The notes: a model not told the origin generated them from the letters alone. A stretch of 64,000 bases of DNA from an uncultured Clostridia bacterium (GCA_947627665.1 CANQWX010000006.1:1-64000), one strand, 5' to 3'. Shown: positions 50,480-59,220, counted from the stretch's first letter. Program-made: numbers and translations.

Positions 50480-51306
50480 TTCCGGAATAAATTACAGTGT
50501 TCCTCGCGCTTGCGGGATTCGAATGCGGTATAGGTACGGGAGCGGCGGATCGCCTCGTCGAAGTCGACAAGATGCGCGTCGAAATCGGGGCCGTCCACGC
50601 AGGCGAACTTGGTTTCTCCCCCCACCGTGAGGCGGCAGCAGCCGCACATGCCCGTGCCGTCGATCATGATGGGGTTCATGCTCGCCACCGTCTTGATCGC
50701 GTATGGCCTCGTCGCCGCGGCGACGAATTTCATCATGACGAGCGGGCCGATCGCAATGACCTCGTCGAACGTTTCGGTCTGCAACAGCCTGCCGAGCGGC
50801 GCGCAGACGTTGCCCTTCTCTCCGTAGCTCCCGTCGTCCGTCATGAGGAAGAAGCGGTCGCTGCATGCGCAGAATTCCTCCTCCAAGATGACAAGCCCGC
50901 GGCTGCGGAACCCGACAATACTTGTGACCGAAGCGCCGAGCTTTTGGAGCTTGCGCGCGACGGGCAGGGCGATGGCGCACCCCACGCCCCCGCCGATGAC
51001 GGCAACCTTTTTCAGCCCCTCAAGCGCAGTGGGAACCCCGAGCGGGCCAACGAGGTCGGGAATGCTCTCCCCCTCTTCCCGCGCGCCGAGGCACATCGTG
51101 GCGCCGCCGACGACCTGAAAGACGATCTCCACCGTCCCCCTTTCGCGGTCGTAGCCTGCGATGGTAAGAGGGATGCGCTCCCCCCGTTCGTCCGCACGCA
51201 AAATGACAAACTGCCCCGGTTCCGCCCTGCGCGCGGCGAAAGGAGCTTCGATCTCCATGCGGATGACAGAATCGTTCAGTTTTTGTTTCTTCAGAATACG
51301 AAACAT
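50476..51306 (-). CDS. nfnA: NADH-dependent ferredoxin:NADP oxidoreductase subunit NfnA
   Basis: A 276-residue ferredoxin-reductase-like subunit. FAD-binding segment PGQFVILRADERGERIPLTIAGYD, NAD-binding AVIGGGVGCAIALPVARKL, and a C-terminal [2Fe-2S] site GTGMCGCCRLTVGGETKFACVDGP. It is the bifurcating-FAD partner of NfnB. Its start ATG 51306 begins 6 nt after a perfect TATAAT and has no Shine-Dalgarno, so the transcript may be leaderless. It is divergent from degV. Confidence 0.93.
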   Translation of the reverse strand: MFRILKKQKLNDSVIRMEIEAPFAARRAEPGQFVILRADERGERIPLTIAGYDRERGTVEIVFQVVGGATMCLGAREEGESIPDLVGPLGVPTALEGLKKVAVIGGGVGCAIALPVARKLQKLGASVTSIVGFRSRGLVILEEEFCACSDRFFLMTDDGSYGEKGNVCAPLGRLLQTETFDEVIAIGPLVMMKFVAAATRPYAIKTVASMNPIMIDGTGMCGCCRLTVGGETKFACVDGPDFDAHLVDFDEAIRRSRTYTAFESRKREEHCNLFRK

Positions 51307-51312
51307 GTCTTA

Positions 51313-51341
51313 ATTATATCATAGGTGTCCGACCTTGTCAA
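51313..51341 (-). promoter_or_regulatory. sigma-A promoter of nfnAB
   Basis: TTGACA (51336-51341), 17-nt spacer, TATAAT (51313-51318) on the minus strand, with TAAGAC then ATG directly after. Confidence 0.85.
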
Positions 51342-51379
51342 CCGCGCGGAAAAAAAGTCGGAAAAATTACGCGATTTCC

Positions 51380-51408
51380 TTGACCTTCTTCCGCGGATTT
51401 GCTATAAT
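51380..51408 (+). promoter_or_regulatory. sigma-A promoter of degV
   Basis: TTGACC (51380-51385), 17-nt spacer, TATAAT (51403-51408); leader of about 45 nt with GGAGAG before the ATG. Confidence 0.85.
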
Positions 51409-51459
51409 TGCCATAACTTCATAAACGAAGTGAACGAATTTATCCGGAGAGTAACAAAT

Positions 51460-52329
51460 ATGGCAAAGGTCAGGATCGTCACCGATTCGAACAGCGGCAT
51501 CACGCAGGCGGAAGCGAAAAAACTGGGGGTTTCCGTTCTCCCGATGCCCTTTCTCATCGACGGTGAACCGCACTTCGAGGACATCGACCTCACCCAACCC
51601 CAGTTTTACGAACACCTGAAAGGAGAGGCGTCCGTTTCCACGTCCCAGCCCTCCCCCGAAGCGGTGAAAGAGCTATGGGACGAACTGTTGAAGACCTACG
51701 ACGAGATCGTCCATATCCCGATGTCGAGCGGGCTATCCGAGTCCTGCCATACCGCGGAACGGCTCGCCGAAGAGTACGGCGGAAGAGTGTGCGTCGTCGA
51801 CAACCAGCGCATTTCCGTCACCCAGAAGGCGAGCGTGGAGAACGCCCTCGTCCTTGCAGAGCAGGGCAAAAGCGCCGCCGAGATCGCAAAGGTCCTCATG
51901 GATACCAAGTTCGACAGCAGCATCTATATCTCCCTCGACACCCTGAAATATCTCAAAAAAGGGGGCAGGCTGACCCCTGCGGCGGCGCTCATCGGCACCA
52001 TCCTCAAGATCAAGCCCGTCTTGCAGATACAGGGCGAGAAGCTCGACGCGTTCAAAAAGGTAAACACTTTGAAAAAGGCAAAGGCCGTGATGATCGAGGC
52101 GATGCGGCATGACTTTGAAACGCGCTTCGCCGGTCTTGTCGAAAAGGGCGAGATGATGCTCGCCATAGCGCACACCGAAAATTACGGAGAGGCGGAGCTG
52201 TTCAAGCAAGAAATTTCAGACGCGTTCCCCGGCGTTCCCGTGGCGTATGTGGATCCCCTCTCCCTCTCGGTGAGCTGCCACATCGGTCCCGGCGCGCTCG
52301 CCATCGCCTGCGCGAGGATCATCAAATAA
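51460..52329 (+). CDS. DegV family fatty-acid-binding protein
   Basis: A 289-residue DegV-domain protein. N-terminal VRIVTDSNSGITQAEAKKLGV, IPMSSGLSESCHTAERLAEE and the GGRLTPAAALIGTILKIKPVL segment are diagnostic. Family members (FakB) bind fatty acids for phosphorylation by FakA; no fakA is in the window. ATG 51460 is the only start consistent with the family and has GGAGAG upstream. Monocistronic with its own promoter and terminator. Confidence 0.93.
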   Translation: MAKVRIVTDSNSGITQAEAKKLGVSVLPMPFLIDGEPHFEDIDLTQPQFYEHLKGEASVSTSQPSPEAVKELWDELLKTYDEIVHIPMSSGLSESCHTAERLAEEYGGRVCVVDNQRISVTQKASVENALVLAEQGKSAAEIAKVLMDTKFDSSIYISLDTLKYLKKGGRLTPAAALIGTILKIKPVLQIQGEKLDAFKKVNTLKKAKAVMIEAMRHDFETRFAGLVEKGEMMLAIAHTENYGEAELFKQEISDAFPGVPVAYVDPLSLSVSCHIGPGALAIACARIIK

Positions 52330-52345
52330 GTTCCGAAACAAAAAG

Positions 52346-52378
52346 AAAGGGTAACCCGCTTGGGCTGCCCTTTATTTT
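52346..52378 (+). terminator. intrinsic terminator of degV
   Basis: Stem AAAGGGTAACCC / GGGCTGCCCTTT (one mismatch) with loop GCTT, followed by ATTTTTG, 16 nt after the stop. Confidence 0.8.
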
Positions 52379-53253
52379 TGCAGCATGGCGAGGAAAAAAC
52401 CCTCGAATTTTTCGTCAGGACAGACGGTCACGGTGCCCGCTCTGCCCGGAAGCAGCGGGATCCCGCCGAACGGGGAAACGGGAACAAGTTTTGCGCCGAG
52501 CGAAAGCGCGTATTCCACCGCCTCTTCGTTCTCCTCTTTCAGCACGGAACAGGTGGAATAGAGCAGAATGCCCCCTTTTTTGAGCAGTTTCAGCCCCTTT
52601 TGCAACAGCCGCTTCTGCATGCGCGCGCAATTTTCGATCAGCTTCGGCGAGATCTTGACGGGCGCGTCCGGGAGCAGGGTACCGCTGCCGCTGCACGGCG
52701 CGTCGAGCAGGATCTTGTCGAAGCGGAGAAATTCGTCGAGTTTCAAGGCGTCCGTCTGCATCGCATTGACGCGCGCCGCCCCCTGCCGCGCAAGGTTGAA
52801 CTTCATGCGTTCAAAGCGGATCGCGTCCTTCTCGCAGGCGGTGATGAGCGCCTTCCCGCCCGAGAGCGCCAGAAGCTGGGTGGTCTTGCCGCCCGGCGCC
52901 GCCGTCATGTCGAGGATGTTCTCCCCCGCCGCGGGCGCGAGATACAGGGGCGGCAGCATGGAGGAAAGGCTTTGCAGATAGACCTTGCCCTCCCCGAACA
53001 GCCCGTCCGAAGGGAAGGCGCGCTCCTCCCCGCACAGCACAAAGGCGTCCCCGTACCACGGCACGCGGGCAAAGGGAATGCCCGCTCCCCCAAGCGCAGC
53101 GGAAACTTCCGCCGCCGACGCCTTCAAGGTGTTGGCGCGCAAAGTGACGGGCCGCCGCACAAAACCGCGGCAGATCGTTTCCGCCGTTTTTCCGTATTCT
53201 TTTTCGAGAAGTTCCCGCAAAAAGGCGGGAACTTGTGCTGTTATGTCTGACAT
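52372..53253 (-). CDS. RsmB/NOP-family 16S/tRNA m5C methyltransferase
   Basis: A 293-residue SAM-dependent RNA cytosine-C5 methyltransferase. Motifs are LRANTLKAS, the SAM site ILDMTAAPGGKTTQLLAL, the catalytic cysteines DAPCSGSG and YSTCSV. It lacks the N-terminal NusB-like domain of RsmB and the C-terminal PUA-like domain of RsmF, so the exact RNA target is unclear. The start ATG (MSDITAQVPAF) lies within copy e of the dispersed palindrome, with no Shine-Dalgarno. Convergent with degV. Confidence 0.92.
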   Translation of the reverse strand: MSDITAQVPAFLRELLEKEYGKTAETICRGFVRRPVTLRANTLKASAAEVSAALGGAGIPFARVPWYGDAFVLCGEERAFPSDGLFGEGKVYLQSLSSMLPPLYLAPAAGENILDMTAAPGGKTTQLLALSGGKALITACEKDAIRFERMKFNLARQGAARVNAMQTDALKLDEFLRFDKILLDAPCSGSGTLLPDAPVKISPKLIENCARMQKRLLQKGLKLLKKGGILLYSTCSVLKEENEEAVEYALSLGAKLVPVSPFGGIPLLPGRAGTVTVCPDEKFEGFFLAMLQK

Positions 53254-53264
53254 AGTACTATGCT
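53242..53264. repeat. dispersed palindrome, copy e (start codon of methyltransferase gene)
   Basis: TATG-TCTGA-CATAGTAC-TATGCT on the plus strand; on the coding strand AGCATAGTACTATG-TCAGA-CATA, whose ATG is the annotated start codon (53251-53253). Confidence 0.7.
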
Positions 53265-53302
53265 AAATTGGGTTTTTTGAAATCTTCCCCGCCAAAATAG
53301 AC

Positions 53303-53330
53303 AAGAAAGCACGGGCAAACCGCCGTGCCT
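53303..53330 (-). terminator. intrinsic terminator of ktrB-ktrA
   Basis: Stem GCACGG / CCGTGC with an 8-nt loop, followed on the minus strand by TTTCTTGTC; 44 nt after the ktrA stop. Confidence 0.65.
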
Positions 53331-53373
53331 TCGTCGTTTTAGGGGCGGAAAGCGCCTTCCTTCCCTTTGTTTA

Positions 53374-54027
53374 TTATTTGAGCTTTTTGTCGAGCCGCCG
53401 CAGGGCGTTTTTCGTGCCGAATACCACGATGGAGTCCCCGGGTTCGAAGCGGTCGTCCTTGGTGGGAACGATGTCCTTCTTCCCCCGCCGTATGAGGAGC
53501 ACGTTGACGGAGTACTTGCCGCGCACATCCATCTCCTCGAGGGTGCGGGAAGGCTCCTTGTAGTCATAGCTCACCGTGACCACGGCGTGCTCGTTGGTAA
53601 GCTCCACATACTGGATCACGTTGCGGTTGAGCAGACGGTAGCCGAGGTTGCTGACGGCGAGTTCGCGCGTATCGATGACCTCCTCGACCCCGAGATGTTC
53701 GAGGACGCGCTTTACGCTCTCGTCCTCGGAACGGGCGATGATCTTTTTCACGCCCAATTCCTTCAACAGAATGACGGTGAGAATGACCGATTCGAGGCGG
53801 TCGCCGATCGCCACGACGACGTTCTCCACCTCGTCGAGATGGAGCTGTTCGAGCGCGCTGCGCTTGGTGGCGTCGCAACAATAGGCAAAGGTGACAAAGC
53901 CCGATACCTCGCTGACCCGCTCCTCGTCGATGTCGATCGCAACCACTTCGGCATGGCCGCAGATAAGCTCTTCGCAGAGCTGCCGCCCGAAGGCGCCCAG
54001 CCCGATCACTGCAAAATCTTTGTTCAT
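53374..54027 (-). CDS. ktrA: potassium uptake regulatory subunit KtrA (RCK domain)
   Basis: A 217-residue cytoplasmic gating protein. RCK-N domain with the nucleotide-binding motif FAVIGLGAFGRQLCEEL and AIDIDEERV; RCK-C domain in the last 80 residues (the usual c-di-AMP-binding part in Firmicutes). It forms an octameric ring beneath KtrB. The stop-to-start gap from ktrB is 78 nt. Confidence 0.94.
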   Translation of the reverse strand: MNKDFAVIGLGAFGRQLCEELICGHAEVVAIDIDEERVSEVSGFVTFAYCCDATKRSALEQLHLDEVENVVVAIGDRLESVILTVILLKELGVKKIIARSEDESVKRVLEHLGVEEVIDTRELAVSNLGYRLLNRNVIQYVELTNEHAVVTVSYDYKEPSRTLEEMDVRGKYSVNVLLIRRGKKDIVPTKDDRFEPGDSIVVFGTKNALRRLDKKLK

Positions 54028-54105
54028 AATTTTCTTCCTCTTGAGCCGATTTTGTATTGATTATCCGCGCGGTTTCCCTTGGGGAAGTTCCCGCCGCGGG
54101 TGCCG

Positions 54106-55413
54106 TTATCCAATCGCAATATCCGCCTGCACATAGCGCACGCTGCCGTCCTGCCCGCGGTTCCAGCGCCGCTTGAATACCAAGAGCGCCGTCATGAAGC
54201 CGATCCTGCCCAAATACATCGCAAGGCAGAGAAGCAGCTTGCTCCCCGCGGAGAGCGCCGCCGTGATGCCCGCGGAGAAGCCCACGTTCGCCAAGGCGGA
54301 GATGGTTTCCGTGAAGATGAATGTCAAGGAAAGCGCGGGGTCGCAGACCGAAACGAGCGTGCTCGTCAGAACAGCATAGATCATCGCCACCACCGCCACG
54401 AACATGGCGTAAATGAGCGTTTCGCGGGAGATCTCGCGGTGAAAGACCACCGTCGGCTTTCCGCGAAGCATTCCCAAAAGCCCCGCCAAAAAGACAAAGA
54501 AGGTGGTACATTTGATGCCGCCGCCCGTGGAAACGGGTCCCGCGCCGATAAACATCAGGATGTTGAGGATGCACAGCGAAGCGTTGTGCCACTTGGAAAT
54601 GTCCTGTGTGGAAAAGCCGCAGGTGCGTGCCATGGCGCTCATGAAGAACGCGTTGAGAAGGTTCATGTCGGTCTGCGGGTTGCCCAGCTCCGACACCCAC
54701 AAGAGCAGCGTTCCCGCGGCAAGCAGAATGGGCGTGATGACGAGCACGACTTTGGTGTGCACGGAGAATTTCCGCCAATGCCGCGTGCTCAAAATATCAA
54801 TGATGACGATGAAGCCCAAGCCGCCCACGACGGTGAGAAACGAGGTGTTGAGCAGGAGGAGGACGTTGCCCGAAAAAGGCGACATACCGCTCCCGAAAAG
54901 GTCCAGCCCCGCGTTGTTGAACGCCGAAACGGCATGGAAGAGAGAGAGCCAGACGAGCTTTCCGCCCGTGTAGCTGTTCCTGAGCGCGATGAGGTTGACG
55001 ATAAAGCCGAATATTTCCATCACGAGCGTGATGGTCACGGCGCGGAACAGAAAGCGCTTATAATCGAGCCTGCCGCTCGAGCCGAGCGTTTCGCTGATGA
55101 GCCGCTTGCCCGATAGCCCCGCCTTGCCGCCGAGGAGCGCGATGACCGTCATCCCGATGGTGACAAAGCCCAGCCCCCCCACCTGTATCAGGAGGCAGAT
55201 GACGGCTTGCCCGAACCCCGTGAAGGTGGCCGCAAGGTTCACGGTCGCAAGGCCCGTGATACAGACGGCGCTCGTAGCGAGAAAGAGCGCGTCCACAAAC
55301 GAGATCCCGTTGTATGTGGAAAAAGGCAGGAGCAGCAGCACCGTTCCCACCGCGATCACGCCCAAAAATCCGAGCAATATGACAAGATAGGGTGAAAGCT
55401 TCTTCCGTGGCAT
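54106..55413 (-). CDS. ktrB: potassium transporter membrane subunit KtrB
   Basis: A 435-residue TrkH/KtrB channel-like transporter with four M1-P-M2 repeats. Selectivity-filter-like segments are SAVCITGLATVN, SAFNNAGLDLFG, MARTCGFSTQD and ALANVGFSAGI, each with the conserved Gly. The GAGPVSTGGGIKCTTFFV loop is the gate region. ATG 55413 (MPRKKLSPYLVIL) has AGGAAAGG upstream. It precedes ktrA in the same operon. Confidence 0.95.
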   Translation of the reverse strand: MPRKKLSPYLVILLGFLGVIAVGTVLLLLPFSTYNGISFVDALFLATSAVCITGLATVNLAATFTGFGQAVICLLIQVGGLGFVTIGMTVIALLGGKAGLSGKRLISETLGSSGRLDYKRFLFRAVTITLVMEIFGFIVNLIALRNSYTGGKLVWLSLFHAVSAFNNAGLDLFGSGMSPFSGNVLLLLNTSFLTVVGGLGFIVIIDILSTRHWRKFSVHTKVVLVITPILLAAGTLLLWVSELGNPQTDMNLLNAFFMSAMARTCGFSTQDISKWHNASLCILNILMFIGAGPVSTGGGIKCTTFFVFLAGLLGMLRGKPTVVFHREISRETLIYAMFVAVVAMIYAVLTSTLVSVCDPALSLTFIFTETISALANVGFSAGITAALSAGSKLLLCLAMYLGRIGFMTALLVFKRRWNRGQDGSVRYVQADIAIG

Positions 55414-55430
55414 CGTTTGGACCTTTCCTC

Positions 55431-56375
55431 TCAATAAAACGTGGCGAGTTCCTGCTCGGGCGGGTCGCAAAAATCGAGCGACGTCGCCTTGAGCACGGGT
55501 CCCTCCTGTCTGTAGATCTTATCGTAAGCAATGTCGATCCGCGCCGTGAGTTTTACCCAGTCGCGGGTCTTGAAGGGCAAATTGCTCGCATGCTTGACGA
55601 CAAGCCCGCTGAACGCGATGTCCGCTTCGCAACAGGTCATGATGTGCCGTCCCACGACGATCGTCCCGTACTTCATCTTTTTGTCGACCGCGACCATGCC
55701 CTTGAAAGATACGACCTTCCCCGCATATTTTTGCATGTCCTCGGTGAGGTCACGGTAGAAAAACGCGTAGTCGCGGTCCTCGATCATGATGATCTTGGCG
55801 TTGATGTCGTAAGGCAGCGGATCGGCGATCTCGTCGTAGACCGCCCTGCCGCCCGTGTATTCATAGACGATCCCGGGACGGCGGGAAACGGCACGGACGA
55901 TCTTGTGGAATTCCTCCTGCGAGAAATCGTCCGAAAAACGGTTGAAAACGACCATGTCGGCGTACTGCATCTTGTCAAAGACGAGCTGCCGCATGTTGCG
56001 GTTGTAGGCAAGGAAGGTGTTCGAATCGAAGAAGGTCATCACCTGCGCGATGAGCCAGCCGTCGGGCATCGCCTCGAAAAACCTGTCGAGCGGGAGCATG
56101 CCGTTCCATTCTACAACGACCCGCTCTACGCCGTGCTTCTTCGCCAATACCGTGAGATCGGCCGCATTCAGCCCGCTCTCGTCCACCTCTTCGACCGCAA
56201 AATCCTTTACGGCAAAGCGGGAGGTGTCGTATTCCTCCTCCCCCTCTTCGCAGACAAGGAGCAACGTCCGCTCCCCCGAATCGAAGCGCGGGTCCTCGAA
56301 CGTTTCCTGTATGAATTTGGTCTTTCCCGCTTCCAAAAAGCCGAGAAAGAGATAAACGGGTACTTCCTTGGGCAT
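55431..56375 (-). CDS. CobW-like P-loop GTPase with C-terminal TIGR03943/DUF1980-like domain
   Basis: A 314-residue protein. The N-terminal half is a G3E/CobW-like NTPase whose P-loop FLGFLEAGKTKFIQ is slightly degenerate. The C-terminal half (about 215-300: YAGKVVSFKGMVAVDKKMKYGTIVVGRHIMTCCEADIAFSG, in pieces) resembles the YcgQ/TIGR03943 OB-like region usually found with YcgR-type permeases. Metal handling or a membrane metallo-chaperone role is inferred. It starts one nt after the stop of the adjacent His-rich GTPase, so both are made together. Confidence 0.75.
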   Translation of the reverse strand: MPKEVPVYLFLGFLEAGKTKFIQETFEDPRFDSGERTLLLVCEEGEEEYDTSRFAVKDFAVEEVDESGLNAADLTVLAKKHGVERVVVEWNGMLPLDRFFEAMPDGWLIAQVMTFFDSNTFLAYNRNMRQLVFDKMQYADMVVFNRFSDDFSQEEFHKIVRAVSRRPGIVYEYTGGRAVYDEIADPLPYDINAKIIMIEDRDYAFFYRDLTEDMQKYAGKVVSFKGMVAVDKKMKYGTIVVGRHIMTCCEADIAFSGLVVKHASNLPFKTRDWVKLTARIDIAYDKIYRQEGPVLKATSLDFCDPPEQELATFY

Positions 56376-56376
56376 G

Positions 56377-57525
56377 TTATTTCAAAAACAGCTCCTTGAG
56401 CTTCTCTTCGTCCGGCTGACAGCCGATCACGCACAGCCTGCCTGTGACGGCAGGCGCGCCGCCGCGGATATCCGCCTCACCGGGCACATAGTCGAAATAC
56501 AGCCAGCCCGTTTCGCCGTTGACGATCCCCTTTGCACGCAGAATGTGCCCGTAATCGCCGCTGTCGAGCGCCGCGAGCGCCGCGGACAGCTCCTCCCGCG
56601 AAAAGATCTTTGCCGTTTCCGTTCCCCAGCTCGTAAACACTTCGTCCGCATGGTGGTGATGGTGATGATGGCAGCAGTGGCCGTCCTCGTCGTCATGGTG
56701 ATGATGGCAGCACTCATGGCCGTCGTCCTCGTCGTCATGGTGATGATGATGGCAGCATTCGTGGCCGTCCTCGTCGTCATGGTGATGATGACAGCATTCA
56801 TGGGCGTCGTCCTCATCGTCATGGTGATGGTGATGATGGCAGCATTCGTGGCCGTCGTCATCCTCGTCGTCATCCTCGTCGTCATCATCATCGTCGCGCT
56901 CTGCCTCGGCGGCAAGGCGCTCAAGCTCCGCTTTGAGAGTGTCCCTGCGCTCCATGACCGCGAGGATATCCCGCCCCGCAAGGTCCCCCCAATCGGTGGT
57001 GACGACGGTCGCCTGCGTATGCTCTTTGAGAAGCGCGAGCGCCTCCTCCACCTTTTTGGGGTCGGAAGTATGGGAGAGCAAAATGCAGCTTGCGTTCTCC
57101 ACCTGATCGAGGAAAAATTCGCCGAAATTTTTGAGATAGAGTTTGCACTTCTTCGCGTCCACGACGGTGCAGAAGGCGTTGAGCTGCGCATCGGGGACAT
57201 CGGCGCGCTGGACGGCGCGGATGACGTCGGACAGCTTGCCCACTCCCGAAGGCTCGATGACGATACGGTCGGGCGAGAACTTTGCGGCGACCTCTTGGAG
57301 CGCCTTCGCAAAATCCCCCACGAGCGAACAGCAGATGCAGCCCGAATTCATCTCGGTGATCTCGACGCCCGCGTCTTGGAGGAAACCGCCATCTACGCCG
57401 ATCTCACCGAACTCGTTTTCGATGAGCACGACCTTTTCCCCATGATATGCCTCTTTAAGCAATTTTTTGATGAGCGTCGTCTTGCCTGCGCCCAAAAATC
57501 CCGAAAAAATATCGATTTTGATCAT
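56377..57525 (-). CDS. G3E (COG0523) metal-chaperone GTPase with His/Cys/Asp tandem repeats
   Basis: A 382-residue GTPase with Walker A GFLGAGKTT (9-17), ENEFGEIGVDG, the metal motif CICC (63-66) and a CobW C-terminal domain. Between them (211-292) lies a run of Asp/Glu followed by five HECCHHHH-type units separated by DDEDG, giving about 30 His and 10 Cys. Such linkers bind Zn, Ni or Co and are known in COG0523 proteins in shorter form. ATG 57525 has AAGGAG upstream. I see no Zur-like operator in the short upstream stretch before the repeat. The metal cannot be decided from sequence. Confidence 0.9.
   Translation of the reverse strand: MIKIDIFSGFLGAGKTTLIKKLLKEAYHGEKVVLIENEFGEIGVDGGFLQDAGVEITEMNSGCICCSLVGDFAKALQEVAAKFSPDRIVIEPSGVGKLSDVIRAVQRADVPDAQLNAFCTVVDAKKCKLYLKNFGEFFLDQVENASCILLSHTSDPKKVEEALALLKEHTQATVVTTDWGDLAGRDILAVMERRDTLKAELERLAAEAERDDDDDDEDDDEDDDGHECCHHHHHHDDEDDAHECCHHHHDDEDGHECCHHHHHDDEDDGHECCHHHHDDEDGHCCHHHHHHHADEVFTSWGTETAKIFSREELSAALAALDSGDYGHILRAKGIVNGETGWLYFDYVPGEADIRGGAPAVTGRLCVIGCQPDEEKLKELFLK
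56650..56895 (-). repeat. tandem coding repeat (His/Cys/Asp units)
   Basis: Five degenerate units of roughly 39-48 bp that encode HECC followed by 4-6 His and DDEDG/A. Unit lengths vary in whole codons, suggesting expansion by slippage or unequal recombination. Confidence 0.85.
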
Positions 57526-57536
57526 AATCGCTCCTT

Positions 57537-57632
57537 GTTTTCCTCGCGCGATCCTTTTCGAAGTGCCCACCCTCTTATTCCCCCTCCGATGGAGGGGGTC
57601 CGGGGGAAGAGCAAAGAATTGCGCGAAACTTA
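57537..57632 (+). repeat. tail fragment of the modular repeat
   Basis: Contains TTTTCGAAGTG, the hairpin CCCCCTCC-GAT-GGAGGGGG (57580-57598) and the join sequence GCAAAGAATTGCGCGAAACT also found at 57949, 60253 and neighbouring positions. Confidence 0.65.
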
Positions 57633-57634
57633 AT

Positions 57635-57968
57635 ATTACTGCGCGGAGCAGGGTTCCCCTGCGGCAGCGCACACAATTTGCCGCATTCTTACGGCTTAGT
57701 GTCCGACAACGCGAACGAGAGGGCAAGCAAGTTAAAACGCAAAGCAGGTTTCCTCGCACAATTCTTTTCGAAGCGACACCCCCTCAGTCACCTGCGGTGA
57801 CAGCTTTCTCACACGGGTAGAAACCCGTGTTCGGTCACCGTTCGCGCCTCTGGTGCGCTCACTCTTGTCGCATTGCGCCAACGGTTATCAACCGTTGGCA
57901 GAATGCAATGCTCCACCCTCAAAGGGGGAGCCAAGAGGGGGCGCGAGCAAAGAATTGCGCGAAATTAA
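57635..57968 (+). repeat. modular structured repeat, copy 2
   Basis: Hairpins in order: GCAGGG-TTC-CCCTGC (57648-57662), GCCG...CGGC (57680-57695), GTCACC-TGC-GGTGAC (57787-57801), ACACGGGT-AGAA-ACCCGTGT (57811-57830), CCAACGGTT-ATC-AACCGTTGG (57878-57898) and a CTCC..GGAG stem ending near 57930. No gene. It fills the space between pepS and the His-rich GTPase gene. Confidence 0.75.
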
Positions 57969-57969
57969 C

Positions 57970-59196
57970 TTAGAATGCCCAATTTCCGTTCTTAAAGAGC
58001 GGCACCCGCTCGCCGTTTTTGGTGACGCCCGTGACCTCGAGATCTTCGCTGCCGATCATGAAATCCACATGGATCATGCTGTCGTTGATGCCCTTTTCGT
58101 GGATCTCCTCGTTGGTCATTTCTTCAAAGCCCTTCACGCACTCGTTGAACCCCCGCCCGAGCGCCAGATGGCAGCTCGCGTTCTCGTCGAACAGGGTGTT
58201 GTAGAAGAGGATCCCCGCATTGTTGATGGGAGAATCGTAGGCGATCAAGGCGCACTCGCCGAGCATCTTCGCGCCCTCGTCCATCGAGATCATCTTTTCG
58301 AGAAGGTGCTGGTTCTTCTTCGCCTTGACCTCAACGACCTTGCCCCCCTCGAAGCGCACCGAGAAGTCCTCGATGAGTTCGCCCTGATAGGAGAGCGGCT
58401 TGGTGGAATAGACGATCCCCTCCGCTTCCCCCGCCTTGGGAGAGATGAAGATCTCCTCCGAGGGAATGTTGGGATTGAAGTATGCGCCCCCGATGGTCTC
58501 CTCGCCGCCGCCCTTGAAGCTGCTCTCGGGGATCAGCCCCACTTTGAGGTCGGTGCCGTTCTTCGACTTATATTCGAGCGAAACGAGCTTGAGGCGGTTG
58601 AGATAGTCGCAGCGCTGCGCAAGCTCGTCGTTGTGGCGTGCCCATTCGCGCACGGGGTCGTTGCCATCCGCACGGGAAGCGGTCAAAATGGCGTCCCACA
58701 GCTTTTCGACCGCGGTATTCACCATGAGATCGGGGAATACCTTCTTTGCCCAAGCCTTGGAAGGGACCGCCGCGATGCACCACTGGTATTTGTTCTCCAT
58801 GGCGTCGCGGTAGGGCTTTACGACCTTGGTGCGGGACATGCGGACCGCCGTGAACTTCTCCTGGTCCACCCCCGCAAGCCCGTCGGGATCCTCGGATTCG
58901 ATATAGAGCATGGCGGGCAGCGCATTCTTGCGCAGCTCGAGCTTTTCCAGCTCCCACTTTTCGATCTTTTTGAGCGCTTCTTCCTGCATGTATTTGTAGT
59001 GCAGCTTGGTGAGCGGCTGGTGCGACCACTCTACCGTGACCTTGCCTGCGCCCGCGCGGTAGAGTTCCTCTACCACCATTTCCACGAATTCGGGCTGGTC
59101 AAGCTCGGCGGTCACCATGACCCACTGCCCCTTTTTGACATTGACGCCCGTCTTGGCGAGCAGCTTTGCATATCTTCTGAGCTGTAGCTTGTTCAT
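57970..59196 (-). CDS. M29 family metallo-aminopeptidase (PepS/AmpS-like)
   Basis: A 408-residue peptidase of the M29 (thermophilic aminopeptidase) family. Metal ligands are expected in IPESSFKGGGEETIGGAYFNPNIPSEEIFISP (Glu), and FYNTLFDENASCHLALGRGF and INDSMIHVDFMIGSEDL (His/Asp), all present. It removes N-terminal residues from peptides in the cytoplasm. ATG 59196 has AAGGAG upstream; the 23 additional in-frame residues lie over the promoter. Confidence 0.93.
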   Translation of the reverse strand: MNKLQLRRYAKLLAKTGVNVKKGQWVMVTAELDQPEFVEMVVEELYRAGAGKVTVEWSHQPLTKLHYKYMQEEALKKIEKWELEKLELRKNALPAMLYIESEDPDGLAGVDQEKFTAVRMSRTKVVKPYRDAMENKYQWCIAAVPSKAWAKKVFPDLMVNTAVEKLWDAILTASRADGNDPVREWARHNDELAQRCDYLNRLKLVSLEYKSKNGTDLKVGLIPESSFKGGGEETIGGAYFNPNIPSEEIFISPKAGEAEGIVYSTKPLSYQGELIEDFSVRFEGGKVVEVKAKKNQHLLEKMISMDEGAKMLGECALIAYDSPINNAGILFYNTLFDENASCHLALGRGFNECVKGFEEMTNEEIHEKGINDSMIHVDFMIGSEDLEVTGVTKNGERVPLFKNGNWAF

Positions 59197-59220
59197 GACC
59201 TTCTCCTTCGGTTTTTTCTC

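Noticed and set aside
56650-56895. Possible CRISPR-like array
   Set aside because: The repeats are in frame and encode HECCHHHH units; spacers are not unique sequences and no cas gene is near.
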